64,000 nt of DNA from Blastomonas ursincola (GTDB lineage: Bacteria; Pseudomonadota; Alphaproteobacteria; Sphingomonadales; Sphingomonadaceae): assembly GCF_013607875.1 (NCBI RefSeq), contig NZ_VDES01000002.1, forward strand, positions 699,638-763,637, written 5' to 3'. Each line of letters starts with the position of its first letter. Position 1 is the stretch's first letter. Under the pieces are notes generated by a model. The model had not been told where the DNA came from, did no database searches, and saw only the letters and a program-made list of their open reading frames with translations. A program made the translations under genes and the position numbers. Positions 44,220-52,915 of this stretch are shown piece after piece.

Positions 44220-44315
44220 GGGCACGCCCCTCTCGTGTTGTGTTTGCGTCCATCGGACAGCGCGGGCGCCTTTTGGTCAAGGGACATTGCGGGCGTGTGA
44301 CAATCGTCCAGTCGG

Positions 44316-44385
44316 AGAAAATTACAGAAATATGACATTAAGGAGTATTTTATGTGACATTCATATTGCCATGGGTGTCACATAA
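44316..44385. promoter_or_regulatory. Pho-box-like repeats and a 10-base palindrome between divergent phoD and TPR genes
   Basis: On the minus strand (toward phoD), TGTCATATTTC and TGTAATTTTCT (44337-44316) are adjacent 11-base units like PhoB half-sites, with TGTCACATAAA a further 22 bases upstream (44359-44349). On the plus strand TGTCACATAAG (44376-44386) faces the TPR gene. The two outer units form the perfect inverted repeat TTATGTGACA-N16-TGTCACATAA (44350-44385). PhoB control is inferred from the spacing and the phosphatase target. Confidence 0.55.
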
Positions 44386-44427
44386 GCGTAGCATTTGGCT
44401 CGTCACACACAGAAAGGATATGCTGAC

Positions 44428-44838
44428 ATGAACACCAAAGTTATCACATTCGCGGCCCTGGCCGCCCTCGGTATGGCTGCTCCGGCGATTGCCCAGCCTG
44501 TGCAGAACCGGGCGGCGGCGAACGAAATCGGCTATGAGAGCGGCTCGCTCGGCTATGCCGCGCTGCTCAAGGGCAATTATCCGGTCGCGCTCGAACAGAT
44601 GCAGGCGGCTGAGCAACAGGTTTCTCCTTCCGCCCGGCGCGATCCCGCACGGTTGATCAACATGGGCCTGGCCTATGCCAAGATGGGCGATCTCACCCAG
44701 GCGCGCAGCCATTATCAGGCCGCGATCGACGCCGAGCGCTCGTTCGACGTGATCCTGTCCGACGGGCGGGTGATGGACAGCCGCGTCGCCGCACGGCACG
44801 CGCTGCGTCGTCTCGACCAGGGCTATGCCAGCCGCTGA
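44428..44838 (+). CDS. Small secreted TPR protein
   Basis: A 136-residue protein with a signal peptide (MNTKVITFAALAALGMAAPAIA) and a compact tetratricopeptide-like region: SGSLGYAALLKGNYPVALEQMQAAEQQVSPSARRDPARLINMGLAYAKMGDLTQARSHYQAAIDAE. The C-terminus RHALRRLDQGYASR is basic. It is probably periplasmic and protein-binding. It is divergent from phoD, shares its control region and is followed by a terminator (44870-44900). Its role is unknown, but the location suggests the phosphate-starvation response. Confidence 0.78.
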   Translation: MNTKVITFAALAALGMAAPAIAQPVQNRAAANEIGYESGSLGYAALLKGNYPVALEQMQAAEQQVSPSARRDPARLINMGLAYAKMGDLTQARSHYQAAIDAERSFDVILSDGRVMDSRVAARHALRRLDQGYASR

Positions 44839-44869
44839 TCGCGCTCTGCCATCAAGGGCTGACTGAATC

Positions 44870-44900
44870 GACCCGGCCGGAGATCATCCGGTCGGGTCTT
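44870..44900 (+). terminator. Intrinsic terminator of the TPR gene
   Basis: A 12-base GC-rich stem (GACCCGGCCGGA with TCCGGTCGGGTC, one wobble pair) with a five-base loop is followed by a T-rich TTGTCTTG, 31 bases after the stop. Confidence 0.75.
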
Positions 44901-45099
44901 GTCTTGTGGATGAGCCAATGTGACACATTGGCCACGCAAGGCACGCATAATCGCTTCATCTGCACGCCGCCCGTGCGCGCGGCAATTGTTTGCAATGCCC
45001 TGACCGACGCCCAGGCCATTGGCCTAACGCGCCGAAAACCAACAGTTTTGTCGCTCAGGCGCGGCGTTTGTCGCACAATTTTCACATAAGACTCCAAAG

Positions 45100-45132
45100 A
45101 GTCATATTCCTGTCGCTGCTCTGTCATGGAAA
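45100..45132 (+). promoter_or_regulatory. Three tandem 11-base Pho-box-like units
   Basis: AGTCATATTCC, TGTCGCTGCTC and TGTCATGGAAA are contiguous 11-base units (45100-45110, 45111-45121, 45122-45132), each with the (T)GTC core of PhoB half-sites. They lie about 130 bases before the beta-helix lipoprotein start. The exact 11-base periodicity and the neighbouring phoD locus support a PhoB site, but binding is inferred. Confidence 0.5.
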
Positions 45133-45264
45133 TGGCCCCGCCGGGTCATCATGCCTGCCTATCTGCCGCCTCGAACGGTGTTCCAGGGGGTGGAATCAGC
45201 TCATCTCCGCTCGTTCCTCAAAAGGCTGACAGTGATCGCTGTCCTGATTTGCGGAGATTCCAAG

Positions 45265-46815
45265 ATGCTTAATGCACGTGTTCGTTCGGTCCTGATGGTC
45301 TCGGTGGCCGCGCTCGCGGTTTCGGCCTGCGGTGCAGACGATGTTGCCTCGCCCGGCGAAGGCACGATCGTCGTTCCCGCCCCCGCTCCGGCACCTGCCC
45401 CGGCTCCGACTCCGACGCCCACCCCGACGCCGACCCCCACCGGCCCGGCTGCCGACTGCCCCAATGGCACCGCCAATGTTGGCACCATCACCACCGGCGG
45501 TGGCGCTGTCGTCCGCAACTGCCAGCTTTCGGGAACCATCACCACCAACCTGGTGATCCCGCGTCGCGCCGGCACCGTCTATTCGCTTTCGGGCCGCGTC
45601 CAGGTCGGCATCGATGTCGGTCCCACCGCCAGCACCGGCACCCCCGCCATCCTGACCATCGAGCCGGGCGTGACCTTCTTCGGTTCGTCGGGCGCCGACT
45701 TCCTGCTGGTCAATCGCGGTTCGCAGCTGTTCGCCGAAGGCACCGCCGATCGTCCGATCATCTTCACCGCGCGTGACAACATCACCGGCGCCGCAACGGC
45801 CAACTCCAAGGGCCTGTGGGGCGGTGTCGTGATCCTCGGCCGTGCGCCGCTGTCCGATTGCGCCACCGGTTCGCCGACCAACCCGGGCGGCACCCGCACC
45901 GATTGCTCGGGTGTGGTGGAAGGCACCAACGCCAATTATGGCGGTGCCGTCCCGACCGACAATAGCGGCCGCATCGCCTTCTTCCAGGTCCGCTATTCGG
46001 GCTTCGAAGTCCAGCCGGGCAACGAGCTGAACGGCATCACGCTGGCAGGCGTGGGCTCGGGCACCTTCTTCCAGAACGTGCAGGTCTATAACAGCTCGGA
46101 CGACGGCATCGAATGGTTCGGCGGACGCGTCAACGGCCGCAACCTGGTCGGCCTGGGCAATGACGACGACACGTTCGACATGGACCTCGGCTACAAGGGC
46201 TTCAACCAGTTCCTGCTCGGCATCCAGACCGCCAGCGCCAACCACGTGATCGAAGGCGATTCGAACGGCAACGAGCAGGCCGAACCGCGCACCGCCTGGT
46301 CGATGTCGAACGCGACCTTCGTATCGACCCAGACCACGGCTGACGAAGCCGCCATCCTGCTGCGTGGCGGCATGGACTTTGCCGCGTTCAACAGCGTCAT
46401 CACCGGTCCCGGCTGGTGTCTCGATGTCGACTCGGCCGTGACCGTGCAGCCAACCGGCACCGCGGGTGCAGGCGACGAAGCTGGTCCGCCGCGCTTCGAA
46501 TCGGTGTTCCTGAGCTGCCCCAACGCCTTTACCGACGATGGCAACGTCACCGTCGCGGCGATCCAGGCGCTGTTCACCGGTGGCACCAACAACACCACCA
46601 ACGGCACCTCGACGCTGTCGGGCATCTTCATCAACGGCGCGAACGAAACCGCGCGTCCGGTGTTCAACGTGACCGCGATCAACAGCTTCTACACCGCCGT
46701 CACCTATATCGGCGCTGTGCGCGATGCGGCCGACACCCGCTTCCAGGGCTGGACCTGCGGCCTCTACAGCTCGACCCCGGCCTGCACCGCTGTGCCGAGC
46801 ATTCCGACCACCTGA
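45265..46815 (+). CDS. Large lipoprotein with Pro/Thr linker and predicted beta-helix
   Basis: A 516-residue protein. Its signal peptide ends in a lipobox, SAC (Cys22). A low-complexity APAPAP...TPTPTP linker (about 37-60) leads to a domain rich in Gly, Asn, Thr and Val with repeating short strands (LTIEPGVTFFGSSGADFLLVNRGSQLFAEGTADRPIIFTARDN and FFQNVQVYNSSDDGIEWFGGRVNGRNLVGLGNDDDTFDMDLGY), as expected for a right-handed parallel beta-helix. Paired cysteines suggest disulfides. It probably sits on, or is exported past, the outer membrane; the adjacent TonB receptor and T2SS genes make it a plausible T2SS client. Similar proteins are annotated only as lipoproteins. Confidence 0.78.
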   Translation: MLNARVRSVLMVSVAALAVSACGADDVASPGEGTIVVPAPAPAPAPAPTPTPTPTPTPTGPAADCPNGTANVGTITTGGGAVVRNCQLSGTITTNLVIPRRAGTVYSLSGRVQVGIDVGPTASTGTPAILTIEPGVTFFGSSGADFLLVNRGSQLFAEGTADRPIIFTARDNITGAATANSKGLWGGVVILGRAPLSDCATGSPTNPGGTRTDCSGVVEGTNANYGGAVPTDNSGRIAFFQVRYSGFEVQPGNELNGITLAGVGSGTFFQNVQVYNSSDDGIEWFGGRVNGRNLVGLGNDDDTFDMDLGYKGFNQFLLGIQTASANHVIEGDSNGNEQAEPRTAWSMSNATFVSTQTTADEAAILLRGGMDFAAFNSVITGPGWCLDVDSAVTVQPTGTAGAGDEAGPPRFESVFLSCPNAFTDDGNVTVAAIQALFTGGTNNTTNGTSTLSGIFINGANETARPVFNVTAINSFYTAVTYIGAVRDAADTRFQGWTCGLYSSTPACTAVPSIPTT

Positions 46816-46837
46816 TTGCAGACCGCTGACCGGTTCC

Positions 46838-46873
46838 GGGGCGGCGGCGAACAAGCGCCGCCGCCCCTTTTTT
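46838..46873 (+). terminator. Strong intrinsic terminator between lipoprotein and TonB receptor genes
   Basis: GGGGCGGCGGCG and CGCCGCCGCCCC form a 12-base stem with a short loop, followed by TTTTTT. It lies between the lipoprotein stop (46815) and the receptor start (46892), only a few bases before the receptor's GGAGG site. Transcript read-through would be partial, lowering receptor expression relative to the lipoprotein. Confidence 0.85.
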
Positions 46874-46891
46874 GAATTTCTGGAGGGACAT

Positions 46892-49618
46892 ATGGCGAAG
46901 TTCACGCCGCTTTCATTCGCTGCATTGCTGATGGTCAGCTCGGCGCTGGTTTCGCCGGCGGCCTTTGCCCAGGAGGCGCCCGCGCCCCAGGCCGATGCTC
47001 CCGCCGCCCCCGCTGCCGATGCCCCGGCCGAAGACGTGCCGGCCGAAGACGATATCGAGATTTCGGGTCCGGGTGCCGGCGGCAACAGCGAAATCGTGGT
47101 GCGCGGTGTCTTCATCCCCAATGTGATCAAATCGACCCCCGAAGTCGTCTCGGTGCTGAGCGAGGCGGACATTGCCCGCACCGCCGATGGCGACATTGCC
47201 GGGTCGCTCCAGCGCGTGACCGGCCTCAGCGTCGTCGGCGGCCGCTTCGTGTTCGTCCGCGGCCTGGGCGAGCGCTATTCGCTCGCGCTGATGAACGGAT
47301 CGCCGCTGACCTCGCCCGATCCGCTGCGCCGCACGGTGCCGCTCGACATCTTCCCGACCAGCGTCATCGCCTCGACCACCATCCAGAAGAGCTATTCGGT
47401 CGACTATCCCGGCGAATTCGGCGGCGGCGCGATCAACCTCACCACCAAGTCGGTACCGCGCGACCCGTTCTTCAAGATCGAGTTCAGCACCGGCGGCGAC
47501 ACGATCACCACCGGCGAGGTCGGCTATACCTATTTCGGTTCGTCGACCGACTTCACCGGTTTCGACAATGGCGCGCGCACGCTGCCGCGCAACCTGCGTA
47601 ACGCCTTTGCCTCGGGCAATCCCATCACCGCCGGAGCCAATTTCACCGCCGCGCAGGTGCGTGACCTGACCGCGAGCCTGGCCAATGCCAACACCTCGCT
47701 GATTCAGCGCAACAACAACATTCCGGTCAATTTCTCCGGCCAGCTCAGCGGCGCGACCAACTTCCTCGTGGGCGACGTCAATATCGGCATTGTCGGTGCA
47801 GCCGGCATCAACAACACCTGGCGTACGCGCGGCGGCGTGCAGCAGATCTCGCAGGGCATCGTGCCGCAAAATGGTGTCGACGCGCTGCTGCCGGACATCA
47901 ACTTCAATTATCTGACGACGGAAAACCGCATCGTCGTCAACGGCCTGTTTGGCGTGACGGCCGATGTCGGTGAGCACAAGTTCAAATGGACCAACGTGTT
48001 CATCCGCGACACGGTGAAGGACGCCTCGATCCGCGAAGGCATCGATGCGCGCATCACCGACACGCGCCTGATCAATCGCAGCCGTACCACCTGGTTCGAA
48101 CGTCAGCTGATCAACACCCAGTTTGTCGGCGAGATGAAGTTCGACGACTTCCGCCTGAACTTCCGTGGTAGCTATGCCAATTCGCAGCGCGAAGCGCCGT
48201 ACGAGCGGACCTTCGACTATACGTTCAGCGCCGCCGCGAACGATTTTGTCAACGACCTGCAGTCGGCGGGCGAGGGCGCGCGCATCGCGTTCAGCGACCT
48301 CGACGACAATGTCTACGGCGCGAATGTCGATCTGGCCTATGAGACCGATATCGGCGTGCCAATCACCTTCACGGCGGGCTATGCCTATTACAAGAACGAT
48401 CGTACGTCGATCCGCCGCGACTTCCGCTTCCTGAGCGGCCAGGGCCCGCTGCCCTTTGCCGTGTCGCAGCAGCGTCCCGATTTCCTGCTGTCGGACTTCA
48501 ACGTCTATACGTTCGATGTGCGCCTGTTCGAAACCTCGGGTTCGAACGGTGCGGCGGCCTATGACGCCGGGCTGGAAGTCCATGCCGGCTATCTGCAGTT
48601 CGAGGCAGAGCTGGCCGACAGCCTGCGCCTTCAGGCGGGTGTCCGCTACGAGGACGGCGACCAGTTCGTGATGCCGCTCGACCTGTTCGGCCTGGGCAGC
48701 GCCAATCTGGTTCCGACCAACATCAAGAAGGATGACTGGCTGCCGGCGGCGACGCTGACCTGGAACCTCGCTGAGAACATGCAGCTGCGCTTTGCTGCGT
48801 CGAAGACCATTGCCCGCCCGCAGTTCCGCGAACTGGCGCCGCAGCAGTATCTCGACCTCGAATTCGACCGCACGTTCTTCGGCAACCCGTTCCTGAAGAA
48901 CAGCCGCCTGATCAACCTGGAATCGCGCTTCGAATGGTATTTCGAGCGTGACCAGCGCCTGACCGCCGCGATCTTCTACAAGGACATCAAGGACCCGATC
49001 GAGAATCTGGGCTTCCGCCAGGGCGATAACTTCTTCACCACCTTCGCAAACGCACCCAAGGCGACGCTTTATGGTGCGGAAATCGAGCTGGTGAAGTTCT
49101 TCGACCTGATCGATCTGGGCGGCACGTTCTTCGAAGCGCGCCGGATGCTGATCGCAGCCAACTATACCTATACCAATTCGGACGTGAAGGTGACCGCGCA
49201 GGACATGATCGCCGACCCGCTGAGCGGCGCGATGGTGGCGGCTTCGACCATCTTCCGCACCGGCGGCTTTGCGCTGACCGGCCAGTCGGACCATATCGCC
49301 AACATCCAGTTCGGCATGGAAAGCACCGGCGAGCGGCTGTCGCAGCAGACCATCCTGCTGTCGTGGAACAGCAACCGCGTCACCAATCGCGGTCCGGCCG
49401 GCCAGCCCGACTTTGTCGAATATACCGGCCCGCGGCTGGACTTCGTCTGGCGCGAAGGCTTCAAGCTGTTCAACCGGACGGGTGAGCTGAAGTTCGAGGC
49501 GCGCAACCTGCTGAGCACCGACTATGTCGAGTTCCAGCAGCTCAACCGCTCGCTGATCCTCAACAACGCCTATGAGATCGGCCGCGGCTTCCAGATCAGC
49601 GCTTCGTTGCAGTTCTGA
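46892..49618 (+). CDS. TonB-dependent outer-membrane receptor
   Basis: A 908-residue 22-stranded receptor. The signal peptide is MAKFTPLSFAALLMVSSALVSPAAFA. An acidic Ala/Pro region follows, then the plug (EVVSVLSEADIARTADGDIAGSLQRVTGLSVVGGRFVFVRGLGERYSLALMNGSPLTSPDPLRRTVPLDIFPTSVIASTTIQKSYSVDYPGEFGGGAINLTTK) and the barrel, with the C-terminal Phe (SASLQF) required for BAM insertion. The ATG at 46892 has TGGAGGG upstream. The substrate is unknown. The context (PhoD, Pho-box-like repeats) suggests uptake of a phosphorus compound, but an iron or carbohydrate ligand is also possible. Confidence 0.92.
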   Translation: MAKFTPLSFAALLMVSSALVSPAAFAQEAPAPQADAPAAPAADAPAEDVPAEDDIEISGPGAGGNSEIVVRGVFIPNVIKSTPEVVSVLSEADIARTADGDIAGSLQRVTGLSVVGGRFVFVRGLGERYSLALMNGSPLTSPDPLRRTVPLDIFPTSVIASTTIQKSYSVDYPGEFGGGAINLTTKSVPRDPFFKIEFSTGGDTITTGEVGYTYFGSSTDFTGFDNGARTLPRNLRNAFASGNPITAGANFTAAQVRDLTASLANANTSLIQRNNNIPVNFSGQLSGATNFLVGDVNIGIVGAAGINNTWRTRGGVQQISQGIVPQNGVDALLPDINFNYLTTENRIVVNGLFGVTADVGEHKFKWTNVFIRDTVKDASIREGIDARITDTRLINRSRTTWFERQLINTQFVGEMKFDDFRLNFRGSYANSQREAPYERTFDYTFSAAANDFVNDLQSAGEGARIAFSDLDDNVYGANVDLAYETDIGVPITFTAGYAYYKNDRTSIRRDFRFLSGQGPLPFAVSQQRPDFLLSDFNVYTFDVRLFETSGSNGAAAYDAGLEVHAGYLQFEAELADSLRLQAGVRYEDGDQFVMPLDLFGLGSANLVPTNIKKDDWLPAATLTWNLAENMQLRFAASKTIARPQFRELAPQQYLDLEFDRTFFGNPFLKNSRLINLESRFEWYFERDQRLTAAIFYKDIKDPIENLGFRQGDNFFTTFANAPKATLYGAEIELVKFFDLIDLGGTFFEARRMLIAANYTYTNSDVKVTAQDMIADPLSGAMVAASTIFRTGGFALTGQSDHIANIQFGMESTGERLSQQTILLSWNSNRVTNRGPAGQPDFVEYTGPRLDFVWREGFKLFNRTGELKFEARNLLSTDYVEFQQLNRSLILNNAYEIGRGFQISASLQF

Positions 49619-49652
49619 TCGTACGGGCGTCCGCCCATCAGGACCATGAAAG

Positions 49653-49685
49653 GGGGAGGCGGCCAGTGCGCCGGCTCCCCTTTTT
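49653..49685 (+). terminator. Intrinsic terminator after the TonB receptor gene
   Basis: GGGGAG-GC-GGC pairs with GCC-GG-CTCCCC around a six-base loop, followed by TTTTT, 35 bases after the stop. It separates the receptor from gspC, which therefore needs its own promoter or read-through. Confidence 0.85.
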
Positions 49686-49814
49686 CGTTCGCGCCCAGTG
49701 GGCTGCGCAGCATCACCTTCAAATATCTGTCACAAACTGGTAATCCAACCGTCACGGGCTGCGCCTAGCAGCATCGCGAGGCCATGGGGATCGGCCTGAA
49801 GCGGGGAGTGATTC

Positions 49815-50723
49815 GTGGCATCAGCGGCCCAGAATGGCGCGCAGACCGGCCTCAGTGCTTCGCTATCCCGTTTCCGTCTCGCGCGGTTTCAGGGGCAGCA
49901 GGGCGGCTGGACCAGATTTCTTCCGCAGGGTCTCTATGGCTGGCTGCGCGCGCTGCTCGTGCTGGCGCTGATCATCCAGGTTGCCCGGCTCGTCTGGACG
50001 ATCGTCACGCCCATCGCCCCGCTGGGTGACTGGCAGGCGCGCACCGCGAACGTGATGTCGCCCGCCGCGCGTGCCGCGCTGTTTGCGAGCTTCGACGGTT
50101 TCGATCGCGCCGCTGCCGGGGGCGGCGAGGCGAGCGCAGCGGTCACCTCGCTCGATCTGACGCTCTACGGCCTGCGCATGAACGAGGCGTCGGGTGGTGG
50201 CAGCGCGATCATCGCGGGCTCGGACGGGGTGCAGCGCAGCTATGCGGTGGGCGAGGAGGTCTCGCCCGGGGTCAAGCTGGTGCAGGTGCTGTTCGACCAT
50301 GTCGTGCTCGAACGCGGCGGGACGCGCGAAAGCCTGTTCCTTGACCAGTCGGTGCCTGCCGAGACCGTGGGCGATGCGCCGATGACCGCCGCTCCTGCGG
50401 CCGGTGCCGCTCCGCCCCCCGTCGTCCAGGCGCCCGGCCCGCTCAATGCTGAGGCGATCACCGCCGGCATCGGCTTTGCCCCGCGCATGGAAAATGGCCG
50501 CGCGACCGGCTTTGCCGTCACCCCCAAGGGCGATGGCGCAGTCTTTGCCCAGGCGGGCTTTCGCGCCGGCGACATCGTCGTCGAGATCAACGGCCGCAAG
50601 GTCAGCTCTGCCGCCGATGCCGCGGCGCTGACCGGCCAGCTCAAGCCCGGCGCGCGCCTGTCCTTGCAGGTCGAGCGCGGCACCGAAACCCTTCCCATCG
50701 CGATCATCATTCCGGAAAAATGA
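49815..50723 (+). CDS. gspC: Type II secretion protein C
   Basis: GspC links the inner-membrane platform to the secretin and selects substrates. The 302-residue protein has a cytoplasmic N-terminus, one membrane helix (about 42-66, WLRALLVLALIIQVARLVWTIV), a homology region domain (TSLDLTLYGLRMNEASGGGSAIIAGSDGVQRSYAVGEEVSPGVKLVQVLFDHVVLERGG) and a C-terminal PDZ domain (GFAVTPKGDGAVFAQAGFRAGDIVVEINGRKVSSAADAAAL). The start is the GTG at 49815 with GGGGAG upstream. It overlaps gspD by ATGA. Confidence 0.92.
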   Translation: MASAAQNGAQTGLSASLSRFRLARFQGQQGGWTRFLPQGLYGWLRALLVLALIIQVARLVWTIVTPIAPLGDWQARTANVMSPAARAALFASFDGFDRAAAGGGEASAAVTSLDLTLYGLRMNEASGGGSAIIAGSDGVQRSYAVGEEVSPGVKLVQVLFDHVVLERGGTRESLFLDQSVPAETVGDAPMTAAPAAGAAPPPVVQAPGPLNAEAITAGIGFAPRMENGRATGFAVTPKGDGAVFAQAGFRAGDIVVEINGRKVSSAADAAALTGQLKPGARLSLQVERGTETLPIAIIIPEK

Positions 50724-52915
50724 AAAAACACATCTCCCTTATCGCGTTGGGCGTCGCCCTCGTATTCGCCCAGCCCGCAGCCGCGCAGCACAGCCTGAAC
50801 GTGCGCGATGCCGATGTGCGCGCGTTCATCGAGGATGCGGCGCAGGTGACAGGGCGCACCTTCATCATCGATGGCCGGGTGCAGGGCAAGGTATCGGTGG
50901 TGACCGATAGGCCGCTGAGCCGCAGCGAATATTTCGAGGTGTTCCTCTCCACGCTGCGCGCCAACGGTCTGATCGCGGTGCCGACGGCGAACGGGGCCTA
51001 TCGCATCCAGCCGACCGATGGCGCGGCGTCCGCGCCGGGCCGGGTGGGCAGCCGGGGCGCGCAGAACGAGTTCGTCACCGAGGTGTTCCGCCTGCGCGCG
51101 ATCGACGCGACAACGGCGGTCGAGACGCTGCGCCCGCTGGTCAGCCGCGAGGGATCGATCACCGCCAATCGCAGCGGCAACAGCCTGGTCGTCGCCGATT
51201 ATGCGGACAATATCCGCCGGATCCGCGCGCTGATCGGTCAGATCGACCGCGACAATGCCACGACCCAGGTCATCACGCTCAGCCATGCCGGCGCGCGCGA
51301 GATCGCGATGACGCTGCAGCAGCTCGCCCCCGCGCCCGGCGGCGGCGCGGAAGGCGGCGGTGGTGCGCCCTTGGTGTCGGTGGTCGCGGTGGATTCGAGC
51401 AATTCGGTCGCGCTGCGCGGAGATGCGCCGACGGTCGCGCGGCTGACCGCGATCGCCAAGGAGCTCGATGCGCGCGCGGCAAACGGCAGCGAGATCCGCG
51501 TGATCTGGCTCGATTATGCCGATGCCGAGCAGCTGGTGCCGGTGCTGCAGATGATGGTCGGCGCGCAGGGTGGCGGCGGGGTGACGCCGATGTCCGCGAC
51601 TCCTGCGGCGGCACCGTCTGCGAACGGCACTGCCCCTGCCGCAGCGTCGGCCCCGGTCGGCGGTGCCGTGGCGCTTTCCAACGGGCGCGGCCAGGCGATC
51701 ATCACGCGTTACGAGGGCGCGAACGCGGTCATCATCTCGGCCCCGGTCGATGTCCAACGCTCGCTCGCCGAACTGGTGCGCCAGCTCGACATCCGCCAGG
51801 AACAGGTGCTGGTCGAGGCGATCATCGTCGAGATTTCGGACCGCGTCGCGCGCGAGCTCGGCGTGCAGTTCCTGATCGGCGGCAAGGACATCCCGTTCCT
51901 CGTCACGCCGTTCAGCAACGTCTCGCCCAACATTCTCGATATCGCGGGCGGTCTGCTCGCCGACGAACTCGACGAGACGACCACGGTCATCAACGGCAAC
52001 ACCGTCACCACCAGCAACAACAGCGCGGTGGGCAACCTGCTGCGCCAGAACGCAGCGCAGAGCATCCTGGGTGCGCGCGGGGGCTATTCGGGCTTTGCCG
52101 CCGATATCGGCAGCAACCGCGTGCTGGGCGCGATCATCAACGCGGTGCAGGAAGACAGCGAATCGAACATCCTGTCGACGCCGTCGCTGACCGTGAACGA
52201 CAATGTGAAGGGATCGATCCTGTTCGGCCAGGAAATCCCGATCAGCACCGGCGAGGCGCTGTCGAACAATTTCGACAATGCCTTCCGCACCATCCAGCGC
52301 CAGAATGTCGGCATCGAGCTGGAGGTGAAGCCGCAGATCAATGCGGGCAACCAGGTCAAGCTCGACATCCGCCAGGAGGTCAGCTCGATCGTCGGCCCCG
52401 TCAGCGACGATTTCAACGAGCTCATCATCAACAAGCGCGAAGTGAAGACCACGGTCACGGTGAAGGACCGCGAGATCATCGCGTTGGGCGGCCTGCTCGA
52501 CGATAACGAGCGGCGCACGCTCCAGAAGATTCCGCTGCTCGGCGACATCCCGATCCTGGGCGAGCTGTTCAAGTCGCGCGGCAAGCAGCGGACCAAGACC
52601 AACCTGATGGTGTTCATCCGCCCGACGATCCTGCGCACCGCTGCCGACGCGCAGGCGATCGCCGCGCGCCGCTACAATTATGTCCGCGCCGCGCAGATCG
52701 AGTTCGACCCCAAGGCCGAGCCGTCGCTCGACAAGATCGTGCTTGAATATCTCGGCGCGAACGTGCCGGTTGCGCCGCCCGCCGGGCCGAACGATCAGGT
52801 GGTGACGCCGCGCGCCATGCCCGGCACCGCGCCGATCGACAGCACGACGCTGCCGCCCAGCCAGCCAGCGCAGCAGCAGCAGCAGGAACTCCCGCCAACC
52901 GGAGGCCAGCCATGA
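50720..52915 (+). CDS. gspD: Type II secretion secretin GspD
   Basis: GspD forms the outer-membrane channel. The 731-residue protein has a signal peptide (MKKHISLIALGVALVFAQPAAA), an N0 domain (LNVRDADVRAFIEDAAQVTGRTFIIDGRVQGKVSVVTDRPLSRSEYFEVFLSTLRANG), N1-N3 repeats (FVTEVFRLRAIDATTAVETLRPLVS...), and the secretin core (VLVEAIIVEISDRVARELGVQF..., VPLLGDIPILGELF-like KIPLLGDIPILGELFKSRGKQRTKTNLMVFIRPTIL). The C-terminal tail is Pro/Gln-rich. ATGA overlaps link it to gspC and gspE. Confidence 0.96.
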   Translation: MKKHISLIALGVALVFAQPAAAQHSLNVRDADVRAFIEDAAQVTGRTFIIDGRVQGKVSVVTDRPLSRSEYFEVFLSTLRANGLIAVPTANGAYRIQPTDGAASAPGRVGSRGAQNEFVTEVFRLRAIDATTAVETLRPLVSREGSITANRSGNSLVVADYADNIRRIRALIGQIDRDNATTQVITLSHAGAREIAMTLQQLAPAPGGGAEGGGGAPLVSVVAVDSSNSVALRGDAPTVARLTAIAKELDARAANGSEIRVIWLDYADAEQLVPVLQMMVGAQGGGGVTPMSATPAAAPSANGTAPAAASAPVGGAVALSNGRGQAIITRYEGANAVIISAPVDVQRSLAELVRQLDIRQEQVLVEAIIVEISDRVARELGVQFLIGGKDIPFLVTPFSNVSPNILDIAGGLLADELDETTTVINGNTVTTSNNSAVGNLLRQNAAQSILGARGGYSGFAADIGSNRVLGAIINAVQEDSESNILSTPSLTVNDNVKGSILFGQEIPISTGEALSNNFDNAFRTIQRQNVGIELEVKPQINAGNQVKLDIRQEVSSIVGPVSDDFNELIINKREVKTTVTVKDREIIALGGLLDDNERRTLQKIPLLGDIPILGELFKSRGKQRTKTNLMVFIRPTILRTAADAQAIAARRYNYVRAAQIEFDPKAEPSLDKIVLEYLGANVPVAPPAGPNDQVVTPRAMPGTAPIDSTTLPPSQPAQQQQQELPPTGGQP

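Larger units (their letters stand above)
44839..45264. other. 426-base gene-free region with terminator, palindrome and Pho-box-like repeats
   Basis: It contains the TPR terminator (GACCCGGCCGGA/TCCGGTCGGGTC stem at 44870-44898, then TTGTCTTG) and a palindrome CCAATG-TGACA-CATTGG (44915-44931). Pho-box-like units follow at 45100-45132. The rest has no coding signal; it is the promoter/leader of the beta-helix lipoprotein gene at 45265. Confidence 0.6.

Noticed and set aside
46913-49294. Long minus-strand open frame opposite the TonB receptor
   Set aside because: Antisense of a clear receptor gene; no start signal or family match.
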